The position numbers and the translations under genes were made by a program. The notes beneath the pieces are model-generated. The model was not told the origin of the DNA, ran no database searches, and saw nothing but the letters and a program-made list of their open reading frames with translations. A DNA stretch of 35,881 nucleotides, from positions 1 through 35,881 of the forward strand of contig JAFVXE010000036.1 of the NCBI GenBank assembly GCA_017501255.1, given 5' to 3'. The stretch is from Clostridia bacterium (GTDB taxonomy: Bacteria > Bacillota > Clostridia > Christensenellales > Aristaeellaceae). Every line of letters starts with the position of its first letter. The first letter of the stretch is position 1. This document shows positions 15,451 through 23,200 of this stretch, one piece after another.

Positions 15451-16374
15451 TCAGGGATTTTCCTCCGTCAGGAAAGCCGCTGCCTGATTCACTGCCTCCA
15501 CTGCCGCTTTGGAGGAGATGGTGGCGCCGCTGATCAGTTCCACATCACTTTCCTGCACAGGCGGCTTCTTCCCGATGAACTGTGCGGCGAAGCTGTCCTC
15601 CATCACCCTTGCGCCAAGGCCGGGGGTTTCCATCATCCGTGCTCCGCCAAAGGTCAGGGCGGTGATGGCACCTTGTTCATCCAGAGAAAGCCGTACCAAC
15701 ACAGGCCCTGCATACCCGATCACGCTGGCATTGGCTGTGCGCACCCCCTCCGTCTGAACCACCTGCGCCGGGTTCTGGGTCTGGGTGGGCATCTCTGCCG
15801 CCATGCTGCTGTCTGCGCCCGGCGAGGAAGTTCCAGCGCCCATCATGGCCTTCATGGTATCCACCGCCTGATTGGTTCCCTCCACCACCGCAGAGCTGGT
15901 GATGGTGGCGCCGGAAATGCCTTCGATCTCCTGACCCAGCGTCAGCGGCGGCTGCTTGCCCTGAAACTGATCCGTAAAGGCGGGTTCCTTGGCTCTTGCA
16001 CCAAGCCCCTCCGTCTCCTTGAAATCGCTGCCGCCCACACGGATGCCCCGAAGCATGAAATCCGGCTCCATGCCCACGATTACCTCCACCGGGCCTGCAT
16101 AGCCCTGAGAGGCAATGGTGGCGGCATAACCGATGGTCTCTCCGCCCTTTACCGCACGATAAGCGGATTGCAATTCCTGGCTTTCTGCCACTGTGATCTC
16201 CTGAAAATCCTCTGCTTCGGGAAACAGTTCACCCAATGCGCCCTGTGCCCTTTGCATATTCTGCAGGCGAATGGGTTCCTCGGTAACCTGATTGGTCAAT
16301 GCCAGCGCCACCCCTGCCACGACGGCAATAATCGTCAAAACCAGCCATCCGGCCCATTTTTTCTCCTTACCCAT
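15451..16374 (-). CDS. RnfG-like protein with two tandem FMN-binding domains
   Basis: A 307-residue membrane-anchored protein with one N-terminal helix (about 8-28) and an extracytoplasmic part. It contains two FMN_bind domains, about 80-172 and 215-302. Each has the YAGPV start, a GLGAR segment (GLGARAKEPAF, GLGARVMEDSF) and the flavinylation motif ISGATITS (Thr157) or ISGATISS (Thr285), where ApbE-type enzymes attach FMN covalently. A Ser/Ala/Gln-rich linker of about 40 residues joins them. RnfG itself has one such domain and sits in a six-gene rnf cluster, absent here. The likely role is extracytoplasmic electron transfer; donor and acceptor are unknown. ATG at 16374 follows GGGAGG by 9 nt. 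It diverges from spoIIE. Confidence 0.9.
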   Translation of the reverse strand: MGKEKKWAGWLVLTIIAVVAGVALALTNQVTEEPIRLQNMQRAQGALGELFPEAEDFQEITVAESQELQSAYRAVKGGETIGYAATIASQGYAGPVEVIVGMEPDFMLRGIRVGGSDFKETEGLGARAKEPAFTDQFQGKQPPLTLGQEIEGISGATITSSAVVEGTNQAVDTMKAMMGAGTSSPGADSSMAAEMPTQTQNPAQVVQTEGVRTANASVIGYAGPVLVRLSLDEQGAITALTFGGARMMETPGLGARVMEDSFAAQFIGKKPPVQESDVELISGATISSKAAVEAVNQAAAFLTEENP

Positions 16375-16387
16375 CCAATCAAACCTC

Positions 16388-16421
16388 CCTTTGTTTGGTG
16401 ATAGCTTTCACCGAACAAAGG
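16388..16421 (-). promoter_or_regulatory. Leader hairpin touching the RnfG-like ribosome site
   Basis: CCTTTGTTTGGTGA (16388-16401) and TCACCGAACAAAGG (16408-16421) form a 14-bp inverted repeat with one mismatch and a 6-nt loop. On the minus strand its 3' arm ends within the GGGAGG ribosome site (16384-16389). It could mask translation initiation, or be a protein operator. No T-run follows. Confidence 0.5.
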
Positions 16422-16444
16422 CGCACTATGCACAGGTCATCCCT

Positions 16445-16451
16445 TGTCGAA
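16445..16451 (+). promoter_or_regulatory. Exact Spo0A box upstream of spoIIE
   Basis: TTGTCGAA at 16444-16451 contains the exact 0A box TGTCGAA, about 36 bp upstream of the predicted -35 element. An inverted near-match TCCGACA lies at 16503-16509 between -35 and -10. In Bacillus, spoIIE transcription requires phosphorylated Spo0A binding such boxes. Confidence 0.6.
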
Positions 16452-16486
16452 GCAGCAGGAACGGCTGCCAAATTTCGCATCCAAAA

Positions 16487-16519
16487 GTGACAGATAAGCA
16501 AATCCGACACGTTTATACT
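16487..16519 (+). promoter_or_regulatory. spoIIE promoter with an extended 21-nt spacer
   Basis: GTGACA (16487-16492) and TATACT (16514-16519) are separated by 21 nt. In Bacillus subtilis the Spo0A-activated sigma-A promoters of spoIIE and spoIIG are known for 21-22 nt spacers that need Spo0A to reposition polymerase. A second TATACT at 16525-16530 repeats the -10 eleven bases downstream and is an alternative. Confidence 0.6.
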
Positions 16520-16551
16520 GCCCGTATACTTGTCACAGGAGGATGCACATC

Positions 16552-18885
16552 ATGATTCCTTCCCCTCAGCAGGCTGAACCAGGCAAGCCACAAGGGTTGA
16601 ATGCAAAGGATCTTTTAGCAAAAGCAGGAGCGCTTACCCGCACCGTCTCCCCTGCCCTTGCCACCTTTCTATGCTTTTTTCTGTTGCCCTTTATCCGTTT
16701 TTTTCAGATTCCCTCTCCCTTTGCAGCAGCTTTCCTGCCAGCCCGCAGAGAAAGACCGGATTTTTTCGCACTGTTGGGTTTGGGGCTTTCCCTTGTACTG
16801 CGCCTTTTGTGGGGGCTGGATGCAGATTTGTGGCAATACATCGGCTGTTTGCTTCTGTGGCTCACATTGCAGGTGACAAGGCCTCAAACAGAAGTGCAGG
16901 CTTCCCTGTTCTGTCTGGCAGCCCTTCTGCCCCGGGTGATCGCCGCCTGCCTCACCGAAACCCTCTGGGATGCGATTCTGGCCATTGCGGCGCTGCCCAT
17001 GGGGATGCTGGCTGCTTTTGTACTGCGCAGCGGCTTTTGTGAATGGCAGGAATGCTATGCCCAGCCCCGGGCAAGGGAACGCTTCGGCGTGCAACTGCTG
17101 AGTCTGCTGTTGATGGCTGCACTTGGTTTTTTTCGCCTTGGCCCAATGAATCTGGGGCATCTGTGCGCCATCGTTGCCACCTTGCTGGCAGCCATGGTGA
17201 ATGGTTCTGCCTATGGTGCGGCTGCGGGCTTGTTCTGCGGCCTGACTTTGGTGATGGGTGGCCATGATATCCGTATTGTCTTCCCGCTATGCCTGTGCGG
17301 CTTTTGCTGCGGACTGCACCTGATTCTCCGAAGGCCGGTATGGCTGGTGATCACCACCCTGGCCATTTGCCTGCTGACCTGTCTGCTGATACCGTCTCAT
17401 GTACAGCCGTTCCATTGGTTGAGCGGGCTCGCAGGAAGTCTGATATGTGCCTTTTTGCCCCGAAGCCTGCGGGAGAAGGCTGAACTGTATCTGAGCGGCA
17501 CCCTGCCGGGCAATGCCCGCATGGAAAACGATTTTGTCAGCCAGCGAATCGCCCATATGCGGGATGCGGTGAATGAGATTGCCCGTGCTTTGCCCCAACC
17601 TGTCTCAACCCGTGTAGGCGACGGCGAAGCGCTGGGGGCTTTGCTCTGCGCCCAGTGCCTGAACCGGGAACTCTGCTGGGGGCGCAGCCGAAAGGATACG
17701 GAACAGATGCTCCAGGAGAGCATGGAGTGGGTTCGGAACGGTTATCGCATTTCAGAGGAAGAATTGCCAGCCCTTGCCCATCATGGCTGCCTGCGGGCCG
17801 AAGCCATTCACCAGACCGCCCAACAGGCATTGATTGCACAAAAAAAGCGTCAGCATAAGCTGAGCCGGGCAGAATATGAACAAACCCTGACCATGACCCA
17901 CCTGTCTGCCATGAGCGGCACTCTGAATGAACTGAGCGCATTAGCTGCCGGGCAAAGCGTAGGCGATTTACAGGCTGCACACATCATCCACTTGGCGATG
18001 GATGAGCTTCGGCTGCCAGCCCGCCTGTGCTATGCCCGCCGAGTGGAGGGGCATCTGCAGGTGGCATTGGAAATGGAAAGCCTGCGTTCCAGCCGCAAAG
18101 CTGTGGAAAACCTGCTGATGTATCTGGATGAAGTGGAGGACCTGCAGCTGTCCGTCAGCCGGATGGAACGAGGGCGGGTGGAGCTGGAAGAAACGCCCGT
18201 ATACAGCGCCGCCATCGGCACCGCTTCCCTGTGCGCCGGGCAATCGCTCAACGATGGGAAGCAGCTTTGCGGCGACGCCTGCATTGCCAAGCGCTGCGAA
18301 GGCGGCCGGTTGCTGATGGTGCTCTGCGATGGCATGGGGCATGGGGAAAACGCCCATATTCAGAGCGAAAAGACGCTGGAACTGCTGATGCTGCTCCTGG
18401 AGGCAGGCTATACCCGCCGCCAGGCCATCACCGCAGTCAACGGCATCATGCTCAATGCCTGCGGCGACGAGGAATGCTTCACCACGGTGGATCTGTGCGA
18501 TGTGGATTTGTGGAATGGTGCTGTGATTCTGGAAAAACTGGGCGCCTGCGCCACATGGGTGGTGCGGGGCGACCGCCTGAAAAAAGTAGAAGCCTCCTCC
18601 CTGCCCTTGGGCATAATGGAGGAAGCCATGCCTTGCCATGCGGAGTACACACTCCACAGCGGCGATATACTGCTCATGATGAGCGACGGCGTGGTGGATG
18701 CCTTCCGGGATGAAGAGGAATTGAAACACGCCATTGTCGAAAGTATCTTTATCCAGCCCCAACGGATGGCAGATGCGCTTTTGCGAAGCGCTTTATTAGC
18801 CAGCGGCGATCGTCCCCGGGATGATATGTCCGTTATGGTGATGCTGATGCTCAATCGCCAGCAGACAGCGCCATCTCATCGATAA
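16552..18885 (+). CDS. spoIIE: Stage II sporulation protein E, membrane PP2C phosphatase
   Basis: A 777-residue protein with the SpoIIE layout: an N-terminal region with about ten membrane helices (about 35-310), a central regulatory/FtsZ-interacting region, and a C-terminal PPM/PP2C phosphatase (about 560-775). Metal-binding aspartates are visible at Asp575 (GDACIAK), Asp593 (CDGMGHGE), Asp712 (MSDGVVDA) and Asp757/758 (RDDMSVMV). SpoIIE dephosphorylates SpoIIAA to activate sigma F in the forespore after polar septation. Length is close to the Bacillus protein (about 830). ATG at 16552 lies 9 nt after AGGAGG; the ATG at 16543 abuts that site. Upstream are Spo0A boxes and a long-spacer promoter. 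Its 3' end overlaps the convergent XRE gene by 35 bp. Confidence 0.96.
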   Translation: MIPSPQQAEPGKPQGLNAKDLLAKAGALTRTVSPALATFLCFFLLPFIRFFQIPSPFAAAFLPARRERPDFFALLGLGLSLVLRLLWGLDADLWQYIGCLLLWLTLQVTRPQTEVQASLFCLAALLPRVIAACLTETLWDAILAIAALPMGMLAAFVLRSGFCEWQECYAQPRARERFGVQLLSLLLMAALGFFRLGPMNLGHLCAIVATLLAAMVNGSAYGAAAGLFCGLTLVMGGHDIRIVFPLCLCGFCCGLHLILRRPVWLVITTLAICLLTCLLIPSHVQPFHWLSGLAGSLICAFLPRSLREKAELYLSGTLPGNARMENDFVSQRIAHMRDAVNEIARALPQPVSTRVGDGEALGALLCAQCLNRELCWGRSRKDTEQMLQESMEWVRNGYRISEEELPALAHHGCLRAEAIHQTAQQALIAQKKRQHKLSRAEYEQTLTMTHLSAMSGTLNELSALAAGQSVGDLQAAHIIHLAMDELRLPARLCYARRVEGHLQVALEMESLRSSRKAVENLLMYLDEVEDLQLSVSRMERGRVELEETPVYSAAIGTASLCAGQSLNDGKQLCGDACIAKRCEGGRLLMVLCDGMGHGENAHIQSEKTLELLMLLLEAGYTRRQAITAVNGIMLNACGDEECFTTVDLCDVDLWNGAVILEKLGACATWVVRGDRLKKVEASSLPLGIMEEAMPCHAEYTLHSGDILLMMSDGVVDAFRDEEELKHAIVESIFIQPQRMADALLRSALLASGDRPRDDMSVMVMLMLNRQQTAPSHR

Positions 18886-19159
18886 GCTCACAGGCGCTGG
18901 CAATCAGGGTACGAAGCTGATCAAAACCGGCAAATCGACTGCTATCGCTTATCTTATCAGGAAAAACCAGCACATCCAGAGATACCTCCAACTGCTGGCT
19001 GATGGCCACCACTGTTTCCAGACTGGCATGACGGGTGCCCCGCTCGATATGCCCCACATGGGCCGCAGAAATGCCAAGGGCCGCCGCCAGCGCTGTCTGA
19101 CTCATCCCCTTTGCTCTTCTGTAATGCCGTATCTGTTTTCCCATGAAGACATAATCCAA
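18851..19159 (-). CDS. XRE family regulator
   Basis: A 102-residue DNA-binding protein. The helix-turn-helix spans about residues 8-62 (IRHYRRAKGMSQTALAAALG, then SAAHVGHIERGTRHASLETV), followed by a short helical tail. I prefer the TTG start at 19159: GGTGGG lies about 7 nt upstream and the resulting (M)DYVFMGKQIRH matches the usual beginning of this clostridial subgroup (MDY-x-x-IGxRIR). The ATG at 19144 is the alternative. It has a strong divergent promoter and overlaps the spoIIE 3' end by 35 bp, so its transcription could produce antisense to spoIIE. Targets are unknown; autoregulation in the divergent gap is typical. Confidence 0.88.
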   Translation of the reverse strand: MDYVFMGKQIRHYRRAKGMSQTALAAALGISAAHVGHIERGTRHASLETVVAISQQLEVSLDVLVFPDKISDSSRFAGFDQLRTLIASACELIDEMALSAGD

Positions 19160-19188
19160 CTTGATCCCACCCAATGTCTGTTTCGTTC

Positions 19189-19217
19189 ATCATAGTACCA
19201 TTTGTCCTATTCGTCAA
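19189..19217 (-). promoter_or_regulatory. Promoter of the minus-strand XRE gene
   Basis: On the minus strand TTGACG (19212-19217), a 17-nt spacer and TATGAT (19189-19194) form a near-consensus sigma-A promoter. Transcription would begin near 19182, leaving a leader of about 22 nt before the TTG start at 19159. Confidence 0.75.
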
Positions 19218-19254
19218 GAGCAAATATGCCATGATTTTCTCAGGGGGGATGAGT

Positions 19255-19482
19255 ATGAACCACCTGCGAAGCATTCGGCTCACCCGCAGACTGACCCAAG
19301 TGGCCGTCTACATGGCAACAGGCATTGATCAAAGCCTGCTGTCCAAATACGAGCGGGGTGTACGAATTCCATCCACCGGCGACCTATTGCTTCTGGCGGA
19401 TTTCTACAAAACCAGCGTGGATTACCTGCTGGAGAGAACAGACATACCAGAACCCTACCCACCCAAAAAACAGCAAAAATGA
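19255..19482 (+). CDS. Small XRE family regulator
   Basis: A 75-residue, almost pure helix-turn-helix protein (LRSIRLTRRLTQVAVYMATG, then DQSLLSKYERGVRIPSTGDL, LLLADFYKTSVDYLLERTD). The C-terminus is a short basic, proline-rich tail (PYPPKKQQK). ATG at 19255 follows AGGGGG by 7 nt; the ATG two codons earlier is too close. It diverges from the other XRE gene and is followed by a terminator. The LL-x-LADFY-x-(T/V)SVDYLL ending is common in single-domain clostridial repressors. Targets unknown. Confidence 0.88.
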   Translation: MNHLRSIRLTRRLTQVAVYMATGIDQSLLSKYERGVRIPSTGDLLLLADFYKTSVDYLLERTDIPEPYPPKKQQK

Positions 19483-19564
19483 TAAACAAAGGAAAAACCG
19501 GCAACGTTCAGTGGGAGAGATGGAAAGGATGGAGTTATCCTTCGCTTCACGCCAAAGAAATGCT

Positions 19565-19600
19565 GAAACAGCAAGCCCGCCAAGGCTTGCTGTTTCTTGT
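19565..19600 (+). terminator. Terminator after the small XRE gene
   Basis: GAAACAGCAAGCC (19565-19577) pairs perfectly with 19584-19596 around a 6-nt loop and is followed by TTGTT. It separates the XRE gene from the low-GC DUF4180 gene. Confidence 0.75.
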
Positions 19601-19651
19601 TCTGCGTGATAGAATGAAAGCGATAAACTGGAATTTGACGAGGTGATAAAA

Positions 19652-20014
19652 ATGACTATTCAAACAGTTAAGAAGAACAATATAATGTGTGCTGTTATAA
19701 ACAGCGATGAAAAGGTATTTGTAGATGTACAGTCTGCACTTGATATACTTATGGCTGCAAAGTATGATGCGGGTACAAAGAATATCGTAATTGACAAAAA
19801 ACTGATCGTTGAGGACTTTTTCATCCTCAGCACCGGCCTTGCAGGTGAGATCCTGCAAAAGTACACTAACTATGGTGGGCGTATTGCAATTTATGGCGAT
19901 TATTCTCGCTATACCAGTAAACCTCTCAAGGATTTTATCTATGAGAGCAATAAAGGCAAGAGTGTGTTTTTTTGCTCCACTATGGAAGAAGCAATCGAAA
20001 TGCTTACAAAGTAA
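19652..20014 (+). CDS. DUF4180 domain protein, low-GC gene
   Basis: A 120-residue soluble protein that I match to DUF4180 from its NSDEKVFVDVQSALDILMAA segment, DFFILSTGLAGEILQKYTNY and the FFCSTMEEAIEML ending. The family is common in Firmicutes and Bacteroidota and has no assigned function; its STAS-like look (an Asp-rich strand followed by a Leu-Ser-Thr-Gly-x-Ala-Gly helix start) hints at a binding role. ATG at 19652 follows GAGG by 8 nt. Base composition and codons (AAA, ATA, TAT, GAT) are markedly more AT-rich than those of all neighbours, and terminators flank it, so recent transfer is likely. Confidence 0.85.
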   Translation: MTIQTVKKNNIMCAVINSDEKVFVDVQSALDILMAAKYDAGTKNIVIDKKLIVEDFFILSTGLAGEILQKYTNYGGRIAIYGDYSRYTSKPLKDFIYESNKGKSVFFCSTMEEAIEMLTK

Positions 20015-20112
20015 ATTCCAATTTGGTGAGCAGACGAAAAACGAATTCCTTTCATTTCAGGAGGGCGCAATTATACACACCGTTCCGGTGCATTGCGTTT
20101 ATTGGGCCGCAT

Positions 20113-20152
20113 AAGCAAAGGAGCATCCAAAGCGTCGGATGCTCCTTTGCTT
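20113..20152. terminator. Strong bidirectional hairpin terminator
   Basis: AAGCAAAGGAGCATCC (20113-20128) pairs perfectly with 20137-20152 (16 bp, 8-nt loop). It sits between the convergent DUF4180 and repeat-protein genes and ends in a T-rich arm in both directions. Confidence 0.75.
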
Positions 20153-20222
20153 GTTACCGGATAATTTGTTCCTTAAGAATCCTCCCGCCATCGCCGGTTT
20201 TTCCTTTATGATACTGACGGTT

Positions 20223-23200
20223 TCACTCCTGCATGGAAGTATACTGCGCATTCCAGCTGGACCAATCCCGGGTGGGTTCCTCGGGCAGCTGAGGCAGCTG
20301 CTGACCGGGCAGAAGCACATACCCCAGGTCAAAGTCCGTGCTGATGCTGCCGCTTTCCACGCTGAACGCATCACTCTGAGCACTCTGTCCATCGCCGCTG
20401 GTCAAACAGCTGGAGATAATCCGCAGAGCAGGCACCGGGGTGGTGATGGTCAGTTCGGGATAAGCCATCGCCTTGAGGGTATAGGTGCCGGGATATACAT
20501 TGGCAAATTGATAATAGCCGTTAAGGTCGGTGGTGGTCTCATAGGCCACCTGTCCCTCCTGAAGCAGCTGCACCTTCACACCGGGCAGACGGCGTTCGCT
20601 GCCATCCAGCAGGCCGTTGGCATTCTCGTCCACAAAAGCCAGATCGCCCACTTTGGCGGTGCGGATGTACAGGATATTCTGGTTCAGCTGATGCTCTGCC
20701 ATCTTCAGGTTAATCACACTGCTCATACCATCATCCGTCTGGATCACACTGGCACCCTGCGGATAATTGGCATCATCCGGGCGGACAAAGATGGCGTTCT
20801 CTGCCAGCTCCGCCTGAATCCGATATTCGCCGGGCCACAGACCATCGAACCGGTATACGCCGTTCTCGTCGCTGACAGAGGTGGCAAGGGCTGTGCCCGT
20901 GGCCGCATCCAGCAGGGACACATTCACACCGGCCACCGGCTGCTTGCCTGCCACATCATCCAAGTGCAGCTGACCGCCGATGCTGGTACGGCTTACCAAA
21001 GCAGTGCCCAGTCCGCTCTGCTGCTGACCCTCGGCAATCATCAGGCCGGTCTGCTCCATGACAGAGCCGCTGAAACGGAAGGTGGAATCCACTACCATGG
21101 CAGGTTCTGCCTGCTGAGGCAGCGCAAAGCGCACGGTATAGGTGCCGGGGCGCACGCTGTCAAACAGGAAGCCGTTTTCATTGCTGGTCACAGACTGGGT
21201 TTCGCCGGTGGTCTCATTGACCAGTTCCAGCTGAATGCCGGTCATCATGCGCTCCGTGGTTTCGCTCTGACCGTTGTTGTTCTCGTCCAGCCGGATTTCA
21301 CCCGCAACGGAGGCAGGCTCCACAACACCCACAAGCATGGACTGACGGCTAATCAGCTCAGTCCAGGGACAGAGGATGGTCTGGGTATTCAGGGCACCCA
21401 AAGTCAGATTGCCTGCATTGCTGCTGGAAATCCAGCCTTCCGGCATGGTCAGGGTCAGCTGATAATCCCCGGGACGTACATCCTGGATGGCAAAGCTGCC
21501 GTCCGCTGCCGTGGTGGCTTCATATTCATTTCCGCCAGCCATCAAAGTGATGGCAACGCCAGAAACGGCTTCCTCACCGGCATCCTGCTGACCGTTGGCA
21601 TTGCCATCGTGGAAAGCAACGCCCTCCAGCGTGCCCAACGTCACAGCGCCCACCAGCGGGTAGACAACATTTTCACCCATGGCAACAGCGAAACTGGCGG
21701 TTTCGGTTTGCTGACCGGCGTTTTCCAACGTGTTACCGCCATCGGCCACCTGTGCGATCTCGGTATTCTCCGGCAGCTGGTAAGTAAGGGTATAATCGCC
21801 GGGCATCACGCCATCGAACAGGTAAGCGCCGTATTCATCCACGGAGCGCACCAGATCGATCTCGCCATCCGCAGACAACAGCCGCACTGTGGCGGTGGTC
21901 AGACCATACTCGCCCTCATCCTGCAAGCCATTGTCATTGGCATCATGGAACAGAATGCCGGTAACGGTGCCCGCAGGCAGCATACCCGCATTCACCTGAG
22001 TCAGTTCCTGGGCCATGGCAATTTCCATAGGATCGGAAACACCATAGCCATCGATCAGTTCCCGAATATGGCTGCCGCCCTCCTCTGCCGGACGCAGACG
22101 GGTGAAACCATAGGTCTTGTTGCGCTCCACCTTGAGGGTATAGGTGCCGGGCATAATGCCGGACAGTTCATACACGCCCTTGGCTGCACTGCGGGTCTGG
22201 GCAACGATATTGCCCTCCTCATCCACCAGCAGCACCATCAGCCCGGAGAAGGTTTTCTCTTTGTTGTCCATTACGCCGTTATAATTGGCATCCTCAAACA
22301 GCACACCGGAGATGGTTGCACCCTTGGCAACACCCACCAGCACCGGCACATTGCTGCCGCTGGTCACCGTGATGGGTTCCAGCCGGCTTTCCCGGGAATT
22401 GCCGTTCTGCTTCAGCTGATTGCCCTCTACCCCGTCTTCCTGCGGCAGGCAGGTAAACACGCTGCCGTCATCCGGCAGGATGACCCGCAGGCGGTAATCG
22501 CTGCTGCGAAGGCCGGGCACAGCGAAGGTGCCATCCTCGCCAGTAACCACCTTGCCCTTGGATTCCGCTGTGCTGATGCGGACCACTTCCATGGTTACAT
22601 TGGCATAACCAGGCTCATCCTCATCCCAGTGACCATCAAAGTCCACATCATAGAAGGCTGTGCCGCTGATGGTACCATTCTGAATGACACCAACATTCTT
22701 GTTGCTTTGCGGCTTTTTGGCGCTCACCGGGAATTCCCGTTCCAGCGTTTCGCCGGTAAATACGCTGCGCAGATCGCCGCCATCCTTGGAATAGCGGGCA
22801 TACATCAGCCCATCGGGCAAAGTGGCGGTAAAGCGGTAGGTATCCGCAGGCAGCAGGTCAAAAAAGTAGGAGCCATCCTCGCTGCTGGTAAGCTCATACA
22901 CGCCGCCGGTCTTTTTGCCTTCCAGCTTCAGACCAACGCCAGCCACACCGGGGTCGGTTTCATCCATGATGCCGTTGTTGTCTGCATCCTCGAACACCTT
23001 GCCGCTGAAGGTGCCTACCGCCATCAGTCCGGCGCCAAGGGACAGGGTTTCATTGGCAGTAAACACAAAGGGATCGCTGACTGCCACCCGGCTGCCGCTG
23101 GCACCCACGATGCTGTCTCCCTTTGCAAAGTTTTCGCCCTTTACACAGAAGCCATATCCTTCCGGGGCTGTGATGCGGAGGGTATAGGTACCGGGCAGGA

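Noticed and set aside
15451..16374. Possible rnf electron-transport cluster
   Set aside because: Only an RnfG-like protein is present; no RnfA, B, C, D or E frames are found on either side.
18735..18741. Fourth exact TGTCGAA
   Set aside because: It lies inside the spoIIE coding region within a conserved phosphatase segment and needs no regulatory explanation; expected by chance.
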